From the NCBI RefSeq assembly GCF_000739085.1, contig NZ_CP009110.1:3286001-3350000 (forward strand): a DNA stretch of 64,000 bases, in the 5' to 3' direction. This document shows, in pieces, positions 53,074 through 60,734 of this stretch (position 1 is the first letter of the stretch; every line of letters begins with the position of its first letter). The notes below the pieces were generated by a model. That model was not told the origin of the DNA and did not search any database. It saw nothing but the letters and a program-made list of their open reading frames with translations. The position numbers were made by a program, and so were the translations under genes. Source of the stretch: Amycolatopsis methanolica 239 (GTDB lineage Bacteria > Actinomycetota > Actinomycetes > Mycobacteriales > Pseudonocardiaceae).

Positions 53074-54377
53074 ACCTGCGATCATCCCCGGCCCGGTTGC
53101 GGCTCACCCTGGTGCTCGCGTTCGTCCTGGCCTGCGTGGTGTTCCTCGCCTTCCTCCTTGCCCAGGCCGGCGCGAAGGTGCCGCTGATGAGCGGAAGCAG
53201 GGACTACCGGGTGTCCGTGCGGGTGGCCGACGTCGACAACCTGGTGCCCTTCTCCGACGTGCGGATCGCGGGCATCGACTGCGGCAAGGTCGCGGCGCTT
53301 ACGCGGGAGGGCGACCAGATCCGGCTCGACCTCGAGCTGAACTCCACCGCCGCCCCGCTGCACGAGGGCGTCACGGTCCAGGTCAGCGAGAAGTCGCTGG
53401 CCGGGCAGTCCTACCTCCGGCTCGTCGACGGGGCCGGCGCCGAGCTGCCGAGCGGCACCACGCTGCCCGCGTCGGCGGTCAAACCGAGCGTGCAGCTGCA
53501 CGACGTGCTGGCGAGCCTGGACCAGCCCACCCGGGACGCCTTGGGCGCGACGCTGCGCTCGCTCGGCCAGGCCACGCAGGGCAGCGCGAACGACATCAGC
53601 CGCACCATGATCGGTCTCGCCGAGCTGGGCCGCGACGGGCACACCGCGCTGGACGCCATCGCCGCCCAGTCCGAGGACCTGAAAGCGCTGATGACCCAGT
53701 CGACGACGCTGCTCGACGCACTGGACACCGGCCAGGGGGAGATCGCGTCGCTCGTGTCCGACGCGAGCCGGCTCACGCAGGCGACCTCGGCCCAGCGGCA
53801 GGCTGTCGAGGACGCATTGCGGCAGCTGCCGGGTGTCCTCGACAGCACCCAGCTCGCGGCGGACCGGTTCCGCACCATCTCCGGCTCGCTGGCGCCGGTC
53901 GCGGCCGACCTGAAACAGGCGGCGCCGGACCTCAACACCGCCCTGCTGACACTGCCGGCCGCCACGCGGGACCTGCGGGGGCTCTTGCCCTCGCTGGGCG
54001 TGACCCTGGATCGGGCGCCGGCCACGCTGCAGCGCATCCCCACCGCGGGCGGTGACCTGCGGGCGCTCGCGCCCACCGTCCGAAGTGTCCTGCGCGACGT
54101 CAACCCGATGCTGCGCTACCTGGAGCCCTACGGCCGGGACATCAGCGCGTTCTTCGCCGGCTTCAACGCGGTGTGGGCGTACAAGGCGGAGGACGGGCTC
54201 ACCGTCCTTCGGCTCGCGGCGGTCAACCTGACCAGCCAGGTGCTCAAGACCGGGCTGCCGCTGCCGACCGACGTCGGGCCGCTGCGCAAGAGCAATCCCT
54301 ACCCTCTGCCCGGGATGTCCGCGACACCCACGTTCAACGCCGGCCCCTACCCGCGCGTGGAACAGGACCCGCAGTGA
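53070..54377 (+). CDS. mceF: Mce protein, sixth of six (MceF position)
   Basis: 435 residues. Anchor LTLVLAFVLACVVFLAFLLA (residues about 12-32), MCE domain (DVRIAGIDCGKVAALT, then AGQSYLRLVDGAG), a helical region and a tail WAYKAEDGLTVLRLAAVN. It completes the set of six Mce subunits required for a heterohexameric channel. GTGA overlap on the upstream side and another into the RND gene, so the transporter and its additions are co-translated. Confidence 0.92.
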   Translation: MNLRSSPARLRLTLVLAFVLACVVFLAFLLAQAGAKVPLMSGSRDYRVSVRVADVDNLVPFSDVRIAGIDCGKVAALTREGDQIRLDLELNSTAAPLHEGVTVQVSEKSLAGQSYLRLVDGAGAELPSGTTLPASAVKPSVQLHDVLASLDQPTRDALGATLRSLGQATQGSANDISRTMIGLAELGRDGHTALDAIAAQSEDLKALMTQSTTLLDALDTGQGEIASLVSDASRLTQATSAQRQAVEDALRQLPGVLDSTQLAADRFRTISGSLAPVAADLKQAAPDLNTALLTLPAATRDLRGLLPSLGVTLDRAPATLQRIPTAGGDLRALAPTVRSVLRDVNPMLRYLEPYGRDISAFFAGFNAVWAYKAEDGLTVLRLAAVNLTSQVLKTGLPLPTDVGPLRKSNPYPLPGMSATPTFNAGPYPRVEQDPQ

Positions 54378-56656
54378 GGCGGGTCGCGCGGCAGCTGGTC
54401 GCGTCGGTGCTCGTGGCCGTCGTCGTCACGACAGTGGCCGCGGGGCTCCTGCGGGTCCGCCTGGACACCAGTGTCGAGTCCTTCCTGCCGCGGGAGGACC
54501 CGGTGGTCGCCGCGATCGAGGACAAGGCCCGTTCCTTCGGCGGTGACCCGATCGTGGCCGTGCTGGAATCGGAGCTACCCACCAAGCTGCTCACCGACGG
54601 CGACAGCCTGCCGAAGCTGCTCGCGCTGGAGGGGCGGCTGGCGAAGCTGCCGGACGTCGCCGCGGTGTACGGCCCGGCGACGGTGCTCAACCAGATCGCG
54701 GCCTCCGCGCAGGGGCTGCTGGCGCAGATCGCCGGGCGGCGGGACGCGCTGCGCAACGAGGCTGAGCAGCGCGCGCGGGACGAGGGCAAGCCGGCGCGGG
54801 CGGTCACGGAGGCGGGGCAGGCGGCGCTGCGCGAGTTCGATCTGCGGTACGGAAGCCTGCTGGTGCAGGGACTTCCGGCGGGGCTGCCCACCCTGCGGAA
54901 CCCGCAGTTCGTCAACAACGTGGTCTACGACGACCAGCAGCACCCGCGCCCGCAGTGGCAGTTCGTCGTGCCCGGCGCCTCCGCGGTGGCGCTGCTGGTG
55001 CGGCCGCGGGAGGGACTGGACCAGGAGGGCACGCAGCAGCTGGTGGCCGCGGTCCGCGCGGCGGTCGCCGACGCCGGTCTGCCCACCCGGAAGCAGACGG
55101 TGACCGGCGCGCCGGTGATCACCGCGAGCCTGGCCGACGAGGTGCGCGGTGAGCTGCCCCTGCTGGGCGCGCTCGCGCTCGTCGTCTGCGCCGCCGGCCT
55201 GCTGGCCGGCCGCTGGCTCGGTCGGCCGCTCGTCCGGTTGTGGCCGTTGCTGGTGGCGGTGGCCGGGACCGCGGTCGTGCTGTCCGGCTTCGGCTGGTTC
55301 GGGCAGCCGCTGTCCCTCGGCGTGCTCGCCTTCCTGCCGATCCTGCTGGGACTGGGCTGCGGCTACCCGCTGTACCTCGCGCAGCGCCCCGTTAATCGCC
55401 GCCGGATCGTGGTGACCGGGCTGAGCAGCGCCGCCGCGGCCGCCGCCCTCGTCCTGTCGCCGCTGCCGTTCGTCGCGCAGCTCGGCGTCGCCCTCGCCGC
55501 CGGGATCGTGGTGACCCTGGCGCTGGCACTGCTGGTGCACCGGCGGGTGAGTGTGCTGCAGCCCGCGAGCCGGTGGACCCCGCCGTCGTTGTCCCGCCGC
55601 ACCCGGATCGGAGTCCTCGCCGGGGCTGTCGTGATCGCGGGGCTGGGCGCGGCGGCCCTGCCCGGCATGCGCGTGGAGGCGCAACCGGAGAAGCTCGCAC
55701 ATGGCCTGCCCGCCGTCGCCGACGCGCGCTACGTCGAGCAGTTGCTCGGCTCGTCCGGGGAGATCGGGATCGTGGTGCACGGGGACGTGCGCAGCCCGGA
55801 GGGGCTCGCCTGGCTCGCGCAGCTGCAGCGGACGCTGGTGGTTGCGCACGGCGACCGGCTGCGGCCCGTCCTCACACTGCCCGATCTCCTGGCCTTCCTG
55901 GGTGAGCAGCCGACCGCCGGGCAGATCACCGCCGCGCTGCAGCTCCTGCCGCCGTACCTGACTTCGGCCGTGATCCGCGCGGACGGCCAGGAGTCGGTGA
56001 TGGTGTTCGGCACCCGGCTCGACGATGTGGCCGAGCAGGCCCGTCTGGTGCACGAGATCGAGGCCGGGCTGCCCGCGCCACCGCCGGACCTGCGCGCCGA
56101 GCCGGCCGGGCTGCCGCTGGCTGCGGTGCGCGGCTACGAACTGGTGTCCGCCGACCGCTATCTGGCCAACCTGGCCGGTGTCGTCGCGACCGGCGTCGTG
56201 CTGCTGATCGGCTTGCGGCGGCGGGCCGACGCCGGCCGGGCGGTCCTCGCGGCGTTGCTGTCCACCGGGTGGGGCCTGGCCGCGCTGTGGGTGCTGGGCG
56301 GGACGCTGAGCCCGCTGACGGTCGCGCTGGGTTCGCTGGCCACGGTCACCGCCTGCGAGTTCACGGTACTGCTGGCTGACGCGTGGCGGGCCCGCCGCCC
56401 GTGGCTGCGCCGCGCCGTGGGGCTCACCTGCCTGCTCGCGGCGGCCGGATACCTCGTGCTGCTGGTGTCGCAGGTCGCCCTGCTGCGGCAGTTCGGCGGC
56501 CTGCTCGCCGCGACGGTGGGGCTGTCGCTGCTCGCCGGGGCGACGGTGGTGGCCGTGCTGCCTCCGGCACCGGTCCCGGTGCCCGTACCGAGCCCCCGTC
56601 CCCGCACATCGGCGGCTCCGGCCGTCGCGACGTCGAAAGCCGAGGTGAACCGGTGA
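54374..56656 (+). CDS. RND/MMPL-family membrane transporter
   Basis: 760 residues. Typical RND topology: one N-terminal membrane segment, a large periplasmic loop (about 30-250, RLDTSVESFLPREDPVV at its start), a cluster of about five segments, another N-terminal-like segment (about residue 415), a second periplasmic loop (415-595) and a final cluster, ending in a Pro-rich cytoplasmic tail. MMPL proteins export or flip lipids, or assist uptake. Translationally coupled to MceF by GTGA, it probably works with the Mce channel, in place of the Mas/Mam accessory proteins that often follow mce genes. Confidence 0.88.
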   Translation: MRRVARQLVASVLVAVVVTTVAAGLLRVRLDTSVESFLPREDPVVAAIEDKARSFGGDPIVAVLESELPTKLLTDGDSLPKLLALEGRLAKLPDVAAVYGPATVLNQIAASAQGLLAQIAGRRDALRNEAEQRARDEGKPARAVTEAGQAALREFDLRYGSLLVQGLPAGLPTLRNPQFVNNVVYDDQQHPRPQWQFVVPGASAVALLVRPREGLDQEGTQQLVAAVRAAVADAGLPTRKQTVTGAPVITASLADEVRGELPLLGALALVVCAAGLLAGRWLGRPLVRLWPLLVAVAGTAVVLSGFGWFGQPLSLGVLAFLPILLGLGCGYPLYLAQRPVNRRRIVVTGLSSAAAAAALVLSPLPFVAQLGVALAAGIVVTLALALLVHRRVSVLQPASRWTPPSLSRRTRIGVLAGAVVIAGLGAAALPGMRVEAQPEKLAHGLPAVADARYVEQLLGSSGEIGIVVHGDVRSPEGLAWLAQLQRTLVVAHGDRLRPVLTLPDLLAFLGEQPTAGQITAALQLLPPYLTSAVIRADGQESVMVFGTRLDDVAEQARLVHEIEAGLPAPPPDLRAEPAGLPLAAVRGYELVSADRYLANLAGVVATGVVLLIGLRRRADAGRAVLAALLSTGWGLAALWVLGGTLSPLTVALGSLATVTACEFTVLLADAWRARRPWLRRAVGLTCLLAAAGYLVLLVSQVALLRQFGGLLAATVGLSLLAGATVVAVLPPAPVPVPVPSPRPRTSAAPAVATSKAEVNR

Positions 56657-57708
56657 AGAACCTGGTCTCCCGAGTCGCCGCGTGGGCGCGGCCGAGGGTC
56701 CTGCCGTCCGGGCGGCGGGGCACCGTTGCCGGGACGGCGCTGCTGGCGGTCGTCCTGGCCGGGTCGGGCACGCAGATCGTGATCGACCGCCTGACCTCGC
56801 TCCCCGACGGGGCGGTGCTGCGCGCCGCCGGAGTGACCGTCAGCGAGCAGGACTACCAGCGGCGCGTGCACCTGCTGGGAGCGCTCTACGGCGTCCAAGC
56901 CCCGCCTGACGGCAGCAAGGCGGGCGAGTTCGCCCGCGCCACTGCGAAGGCGATCGCGGTCGGGCTCGTGCTGGACCACGAAGCGGCCGCCGGGGGTGTC
57001 GTGATCGCCCAGAAGTCCGCGGAGGACCAGCTCGACAAGCTCGTCGCCGAGTCCTTCCCGCAGGGGCGCGACGCGTTCATCCAGAAACTCGGCCAGAACG
57101 GCGTGTCCGAGGCCGACGTGCTCGACGAGGTCAAACGGCAGCTGGCGAACCAGCAGCTCTACGAGCGCGTCACCGCGCCGGTGGCCGCGCCCACCGACGC
57201 CGAGGTGGTGCAGGCGTACCAGGAGCGGCAGGCGCAGCTCGTGCAGCCGGAGGCGCGGCACCTGCGCAACATCGTGGTCGCCACCCGGGAACAGGCCGAC
57301 GCCGCGGTGGACCGGCTGCGGGGCGGCGCCGACTTCGCCGTCCTCGCGGCGGAGATCTCGCTCGACGGACAGACGAAGAACGCCGGTGGCGACCTCGGCA
57401 CCCTAGCGGCGAACCAGCTGCAGGACGCATACGCGCAGGCCGCGTTCGCCGCCGCGCCAGGTGCGGTGTTCGGTCCGGTGCAGACGCAGGACGGCTGGAA
57501 CGTCGGGCAGGTGCTCGGTGTGCAGCCGCCGAAGCAGCTGACACTCGACGAGGTCCGTGAGCCGTTGAAGAACACCCTGGTCGACGAACGTCGCCTCGCC
57601 CTGTGGAACTCGTGGCTGGCCGAGCGGATGAAGGCCGCCGACATCCGCTACGCCGACCAGTACCGGCCCGCGGATCCGGACACACCGGGGGAGGGGACGG
57701 CGCCGTGA
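56653..57708 (+). CDS. SurA-like membrane-anchored peptidyl-prolyl isomerase
   Basis: 351 residues. A cytoplasmic Arg-rich start, one membrane anchor (GTALLAVVLAGSGTQIVI, about 30-47), a SurA N-terminal helical chaperone domain (about 65-180) and a parvulin rotamase domain (ARHLRNIVVATREQADA, ISLDGQTKNAGGDLGT, GPVQTQDGWNVGQVL, about 200-300). It would assist folding or assembly outside the membrane, plausibly of Mce or RND proteins. GTGA overlap with the RND gene supports a shared function. I know of no standard mce operon with such a gene. Confidence 0.87.
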   Translation: MKNLVSRVAAWARPRVLPSGRRGTVAGTALLAVVLAGSGTQIVIDRLTSLPDGAVLRAAGVTVSEQDYQRRVHLLGALYGVQAPPDGSKAGEFARATAKAIAVGLVLDHEAAAGGVVIAQKSAEDQLDKLVAESFPQGRDAFIQKLGQNGVSEADVLDEVKRQLANQQLYERVTAPVAAPTDAEVVQAYQERQAQLVQPEARHLRNIVVATREQADAAVDRLRGGADFAVLAAEISLDGQTKNAGGDLGTLAANQLQDAYAQAAFAAAPGAVFGPVQTQDGWNVGQVLGVQPPKQLTLDEVREPLKNTLVDERRLALWNSWLAERMKAADIRYADQYRPADPDTPGEGTAP

Positions 57709-57896
57709 TCTCCCTGCTGCTCCTCGCCGGCGCGGTGGTCCTGGCGGTGCTCGGCCGGTGGGCGAGCGCGAACCTGGAGGCACTCGCCGACGGGCCCGGT
57801 CCCGCCCACCGGCGCGCCGTCCTCCGGCGCGGGTACCACACCTGCCACGGGGTCGCGGTGCTGTTCGTCGTCGCCGCCGTCGTCCGCCTGCTGTGA
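57705..57896 (+). CDS. Small two-helix membrane protein
   Basis: 63 residues. Two hydrophobic segments (SLLLLAGAVVLAVLG, about 3-17, and GVAVLFVVAAVVRLL, about 49-63) are joined by a charged loop containing YHTCHG. GTG start overlaps the isomerase stop and its own stop overlaps the next GTG. No family recognised. Its location suggests a small accessory subunit of the transporter. Confidence 0.65.
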   Translation: MISLLLLAGAVVLAVLGRWASANLEALADGPGPAHRRAVLRRGYHTCHGVAVLFVVAAVVRLL

Positions 57897-58231
57897 GTCT
57901 GCTGGTCGTCGTGGTCGCGATCGTAGCCACCGGAACCGGCAGCGCCCTGCCGACGGCGGCGGTGCTCGGCGTGGCCCTGACCATCCTGATCCCCGGCGTG
58001 GCGGTCGACGTTCTCGTCTGCCTCAGCCGGTCCGACCAACGAAAGGAGCCGCACAATGCTTCTCGCGCTGCTGATCGTCCTCGGGGCGGCCAGTCTCGCC
58101 ACCGGGGTGCTGCTCGCCCAGATGGTGTTCGTGCATGCCGCCTTCGCCCTCAGCCTCGCCGGCCTGGCGCTCGTCCTCGCCCGGGCGCTGCGTCGTCGCA
58201 AGAGGACGGTGACACCCGGGCGGCCGGCTGA
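57893..58231 (+). CDS. Possible small membrane protein with anomalous 3' end
   Basis: The GTG at 57893 overlaps the preceding stop. The first 50 or so residues are strongly hydrophobic (two predicted helices: SLLVVVVAIVATG and LGVALTILIPGVAVDVLVCL). The frame then continues as an Arg/Pro-rich tail that overlaps the next gene for 176 bases. The overlapping part looks like the out-of-frame copy of that gene, so the real stop may have been lost, or a frameshift may lie near 58030. Confidence 0.4.
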   Translation: MSLLVVVVAIVATGTGSALPTAAVLGVALTILIPGVAVDVLVCLSRSDQRKEPHNASRAADRPRGGQSRHRGAARPDGVRACRLRPQPRRPGARPRPGAASSQEDGDTRAAG

Positions 58232-58430
58232 GGACACCGACGCGGCCCCGGCGGAGGAGACCCCGGACCTGGTCGTCGTCGTGGCCGGCCGTCGCCGGTA
58301 CCACCGCGCGGACTGCGCGGCGCTGGACGGCACGGAGGGCGACGAGCTGACCCCGGCCGAAGCCGTGGAAGAGGGGTTCTCGCCGTGCACGCGGTGCCAC
58401 CCGGAGCCCGAACTGGTCGGCCAGGACTGA
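58056..58430 (+). CDS. Membrane protein with C-terminal Ada-like cysteine motif
   Basis: 124 residues. Two N-terminal membrane helices (about 2-20 and 25-43) are followed by an acidic Pro/Ala linker and a compact domain VVVAGRRRYHRADCAALDG ... EAVEEGFSPCTRCHPEP. The H-x3-C and CxxC pattern resembles the zinc-binding motif of Ada N-terminal domains and some nucleases. GAAAGGAG precedes the ATG. It may bind metal near the membrane; the role in the transporter operon is unknown. Confidence 0.72.
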   Translation: MLLALLIVLGAASLATGVLLAQMVFVHAAFALSLAGLALVLARALRRRKRTVTPGRPAEDTDAAPAEETPDLVVVVAGRRRYHRADCAALDGTEGDELTPAEAVEEGFSPCTRCHPEPELVGQD

Positions 58431-58442
58431 GGAGACGTCATC

Positions 58443-60716
58443 GTGGTGCTGCCCCTGGACGAGGTCCGCGTCCTCGACCTCACCGACGGCCTCGGCGAGT
58501 CCTGCGGCCGATACCTCGCCGACCTCGGCGCCGAGGTCGTCCGGGTGGAACCGCCCGGCGGCAGCCGCTCCCGGCGGGCCGAACCCGTGGTCGACGGCGT
58601 CAGCATCCCGTTCGCCCTGCGCAACGCCAACAAGCTCGGCGTCACCCTCGACCCGCGTTCGGGGCGGCTGCGCGAGCTGATCCGCACGGCCGACATCCTG
58701 ATCGCCTCCGGTCCCGTGCCCGCGGTCGACGACCACCCGGCGCTGGTGACCGTTTCCATCACCCCGTTCGGACTGACCGGGCCCTACCGCGACTGGGTGG
58801 CGACCGAGGAGGTCCTGTACGCGCTGAGCGGTGTGCTGTCCCGGTCCGGCGCGCCCGGCGCCCCGCCCCTGCTGCCGCCCGCCGGCCTGGTCGAGGGCAC
58901 GGTCGGGGTGCACGCCGCCTGGGCCGCCCTGCTGGCGTACCACCAGCGGTGCGACAGCGGTATCGGGCAGGAGGTCGACGTGTCCGCGTTCGAGGCGATG
59001 GTGCACGGGTTCGACCCGGCCTTCGGCACTCAGGGCACGGCGGCGGCCGGACGCGCCGAGGATTTCCCGCGCGGACGGCCGGACGCCGCGAACTTCTACC
59101 CGGTGTTCCGGTGCCGCGACGGCCACGTGCGGATCTGCCTGCTCGCGAAACGCCAGTGGCGCGCCATGTTCTCCTGGCTCGGCGAGCCGGCCGAGTTCGC
59201 CGACCCGAAGTACGACACCATCCCGGCGCGGTTCGCCGCCGCGGATCGCCTGCACCCGCTGATCGCCCGGCTCTTCGCCGGTCACACCAGGGACGAGCTG
59301 GTCGCGGAGGGCGCCGCGCGCGGGGTGCCGGTCGGTGGGGTGCTCGGCGTGCGCGAGGTGCTGGCGGCCGACCACTTCGCCGAGTCCGGCGCGCTGACCG
59401 ACTTCGAGATCGCGCCGGGGGTCCGCGCGCGGGTGCCGTCGGGATACCTGACCGTCGACGGCGAGCGCGCCGGGCTGCGCACCCGCGCACCGGCGCCGGG
59501 GGAGCACAACGACATCGTGCCGGCCCGGCCTCCCGTCCGGGCGGCGCGCGGCGAGGCCCCGGCGCGGCCGCTCGACGGGGTGCGAGTGCTCGACCTCGGC
59601 GTCATCGTGTTCGGCGCCGAGCTGAGCCGCCACCTCGCCGACTACGGCGCCGACGTCATCAAGATCGAGAACGCGGACTTCCCGGATGGTCTCCGCCAGT
59701 CGCGGCGCGGATCGGCGTTGGCCGCCTCCGTCGCGTGGGGACACCGCAACAAGCGGAGCCTCGGGCTGAACCTGCGCACGCCGGAAGGCCGGGAGATCTT
59801 CCTGCGCCTAGCCGCAAGCGCCGACGTTGTGCTGGCCAACTTCAAGCCGGGAACGCTCGCGTCGATGGGACTCGGCTACCGCGAACTGTCCACTGTGAAC
59901 CCGAGGATCGTCCTCGCGGAGAGCAGTGCGTTCGGCAACAGCGGCCCCTGGCGGACCCGGCTCGGGTACGGGCCGCTGGTCCGCGCGTCGTGCGGGGTGT
60001 CGGCGCTGTGGCGCTACCCGGGCGAGGAGGACCGGTTGTGCGACGGCTCGACCGTCTACCCGGACCACATCGCCGCGGGTGCGTCGGCGGTCGCCGTGCT
60101 GGCCGCGTTGATCCGGCGCCGGCGGACGGGGGCGGGCGCCGTGCTGGACTTGGCGCAGGCCGATACCGCGCTCGTGCACCTGGGCCACCATCTCGCGCTG
60201 GAGTCGCTGCGTCCGGGCGCCGCCGTGCGAACGACCGCCTGGGTGCACGCGTGCGCCGGGGACGACGAATGGTGCGTGGTGGCGCCACGGGACCACGACG
60301 ACGTCACCCGGCTCGCCAAGTTGATCGAGCGGCCCGGACTCGCCGAGGACCCCGGTGCGCTCGGCAGGGCGCTGGCGGACTGGCTGGCCGCGCGGTCGCC
60401 GAGGGACGCGGCGAAGGCGCTGCAGGAGGCGGGTGTTCCCGCGGGTGCGATGGTCCGGCTGCCGGAGCTGCTCACGGATCCGCATCTGCGGGCGCGCCGG
60501 TCCTACACCACGCTCGAACACGACCTGCTGCCGAAGCCGCTGCCCGCGGTGGCGCGCGCGGCGGTGTTTCCGGCCATCGCCGACCCGCCCGGGGAGCCTG
60601 CTCCCGTGGCGGGCCGGGACACCGTGGAGATCTGCGAGTCGCTGCTCGGGATGCGCCGCGACGAGATCGACCGCTTGATCGCCGCGGGCGTGCTGCAGCC
60701 TGCCCCGCTGCCCTGA
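58443..60716 (+). CDS. Tandem-fused family III CoA-transferase (CaiB/BaiF)
   Basis: 757 residues in two halves (about 1-365 and 378-757), each with a VRVLDL start strand and LGAEVVRVE or YGADVIKIE motif. In the second half the catalytic aspartate position is kept (LDLAQADTALVHLG); in the first half it is Glu (VDVSAFEAMVHG). The second half is therefore the more likely active site. It transfers CoA between carboxylic acids or epimerises a branched acyl-CoA. GTG at 58443 follows GAGGAGA. It is a paralogue of the fused protein at 14972, here downstream of the transporter genes. Confidence 0.87.
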   Translation: MVLPLDEVRVLDLTDGLGESCGRYLADLGAEVVRVEPPGGSRSRRAEPVVDGVSIPFALRNANKLGVTLDPRSGRLRELIRTADILIASGPVPAVDDHPALVTVSITPFGLTGPYRDWVATEEVLYALSGVLSRSGAPGAPPLLPPAGLVEGTVGVHAAWAALLAYHQRCDSGIGQEVDVSAFEAMVHGFDPAFGTQGTAAAGRAEDFPRGRPDAANFYPVFRCRDGHVRICLLAKRQWRAMFSWLGEPAEFADPKYDTIPARFAAADRLHPLIARLFAGHTRDELVAEGAARGVPVGGVLGVREVLAADHFAESGALTDFEIAPGVRARVPSGYLTVDGERAGLRTRAPAPGEHNDIVPARPPVRAARGEAPARPLDGVRVLDLGVIVFGAELSRHLADYGADVIKIENADFPDGLRQSRRGSALAASVAWGHRNKRSLGLNLRTPEGREIFLRLAASADVVLANFKPGTLASMGLGYRELSTVNPRIVLAESSAFGNSGPWRTRLGYGPLVRASCGVSALWRYPGEEDRLCDGSTVYPDHIAAGASAVAVLAALIRRRRTGAGAVLDLAQADTALVHLGHHLALESLRPGAAVRTTAWVHACAGDDEWCVVAPRDHDDVTRLAKLIERPGLAEDPGALGRALADWLAARSPRDAAKALQEAGVPAGAMVRLPELLTDPHLRARRSYTTLEHDLLPKPLPAVARAAVFPAIADPPGEPAPVAGRDTVEICESLLGMRRDEIDRLIAAGVLQPAPLP

Positions 60717-60734
60717 ACCACCGAGGAGAACGCG

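Noticed and set aside
53130-53150. Possible lipobox (VLAC) in the sixth Mce protein
   Set aside because: The cysteine lies inside a continuous hydrophobic anchor with no small polar residues after it, so lipoprotein processing is unlikely.
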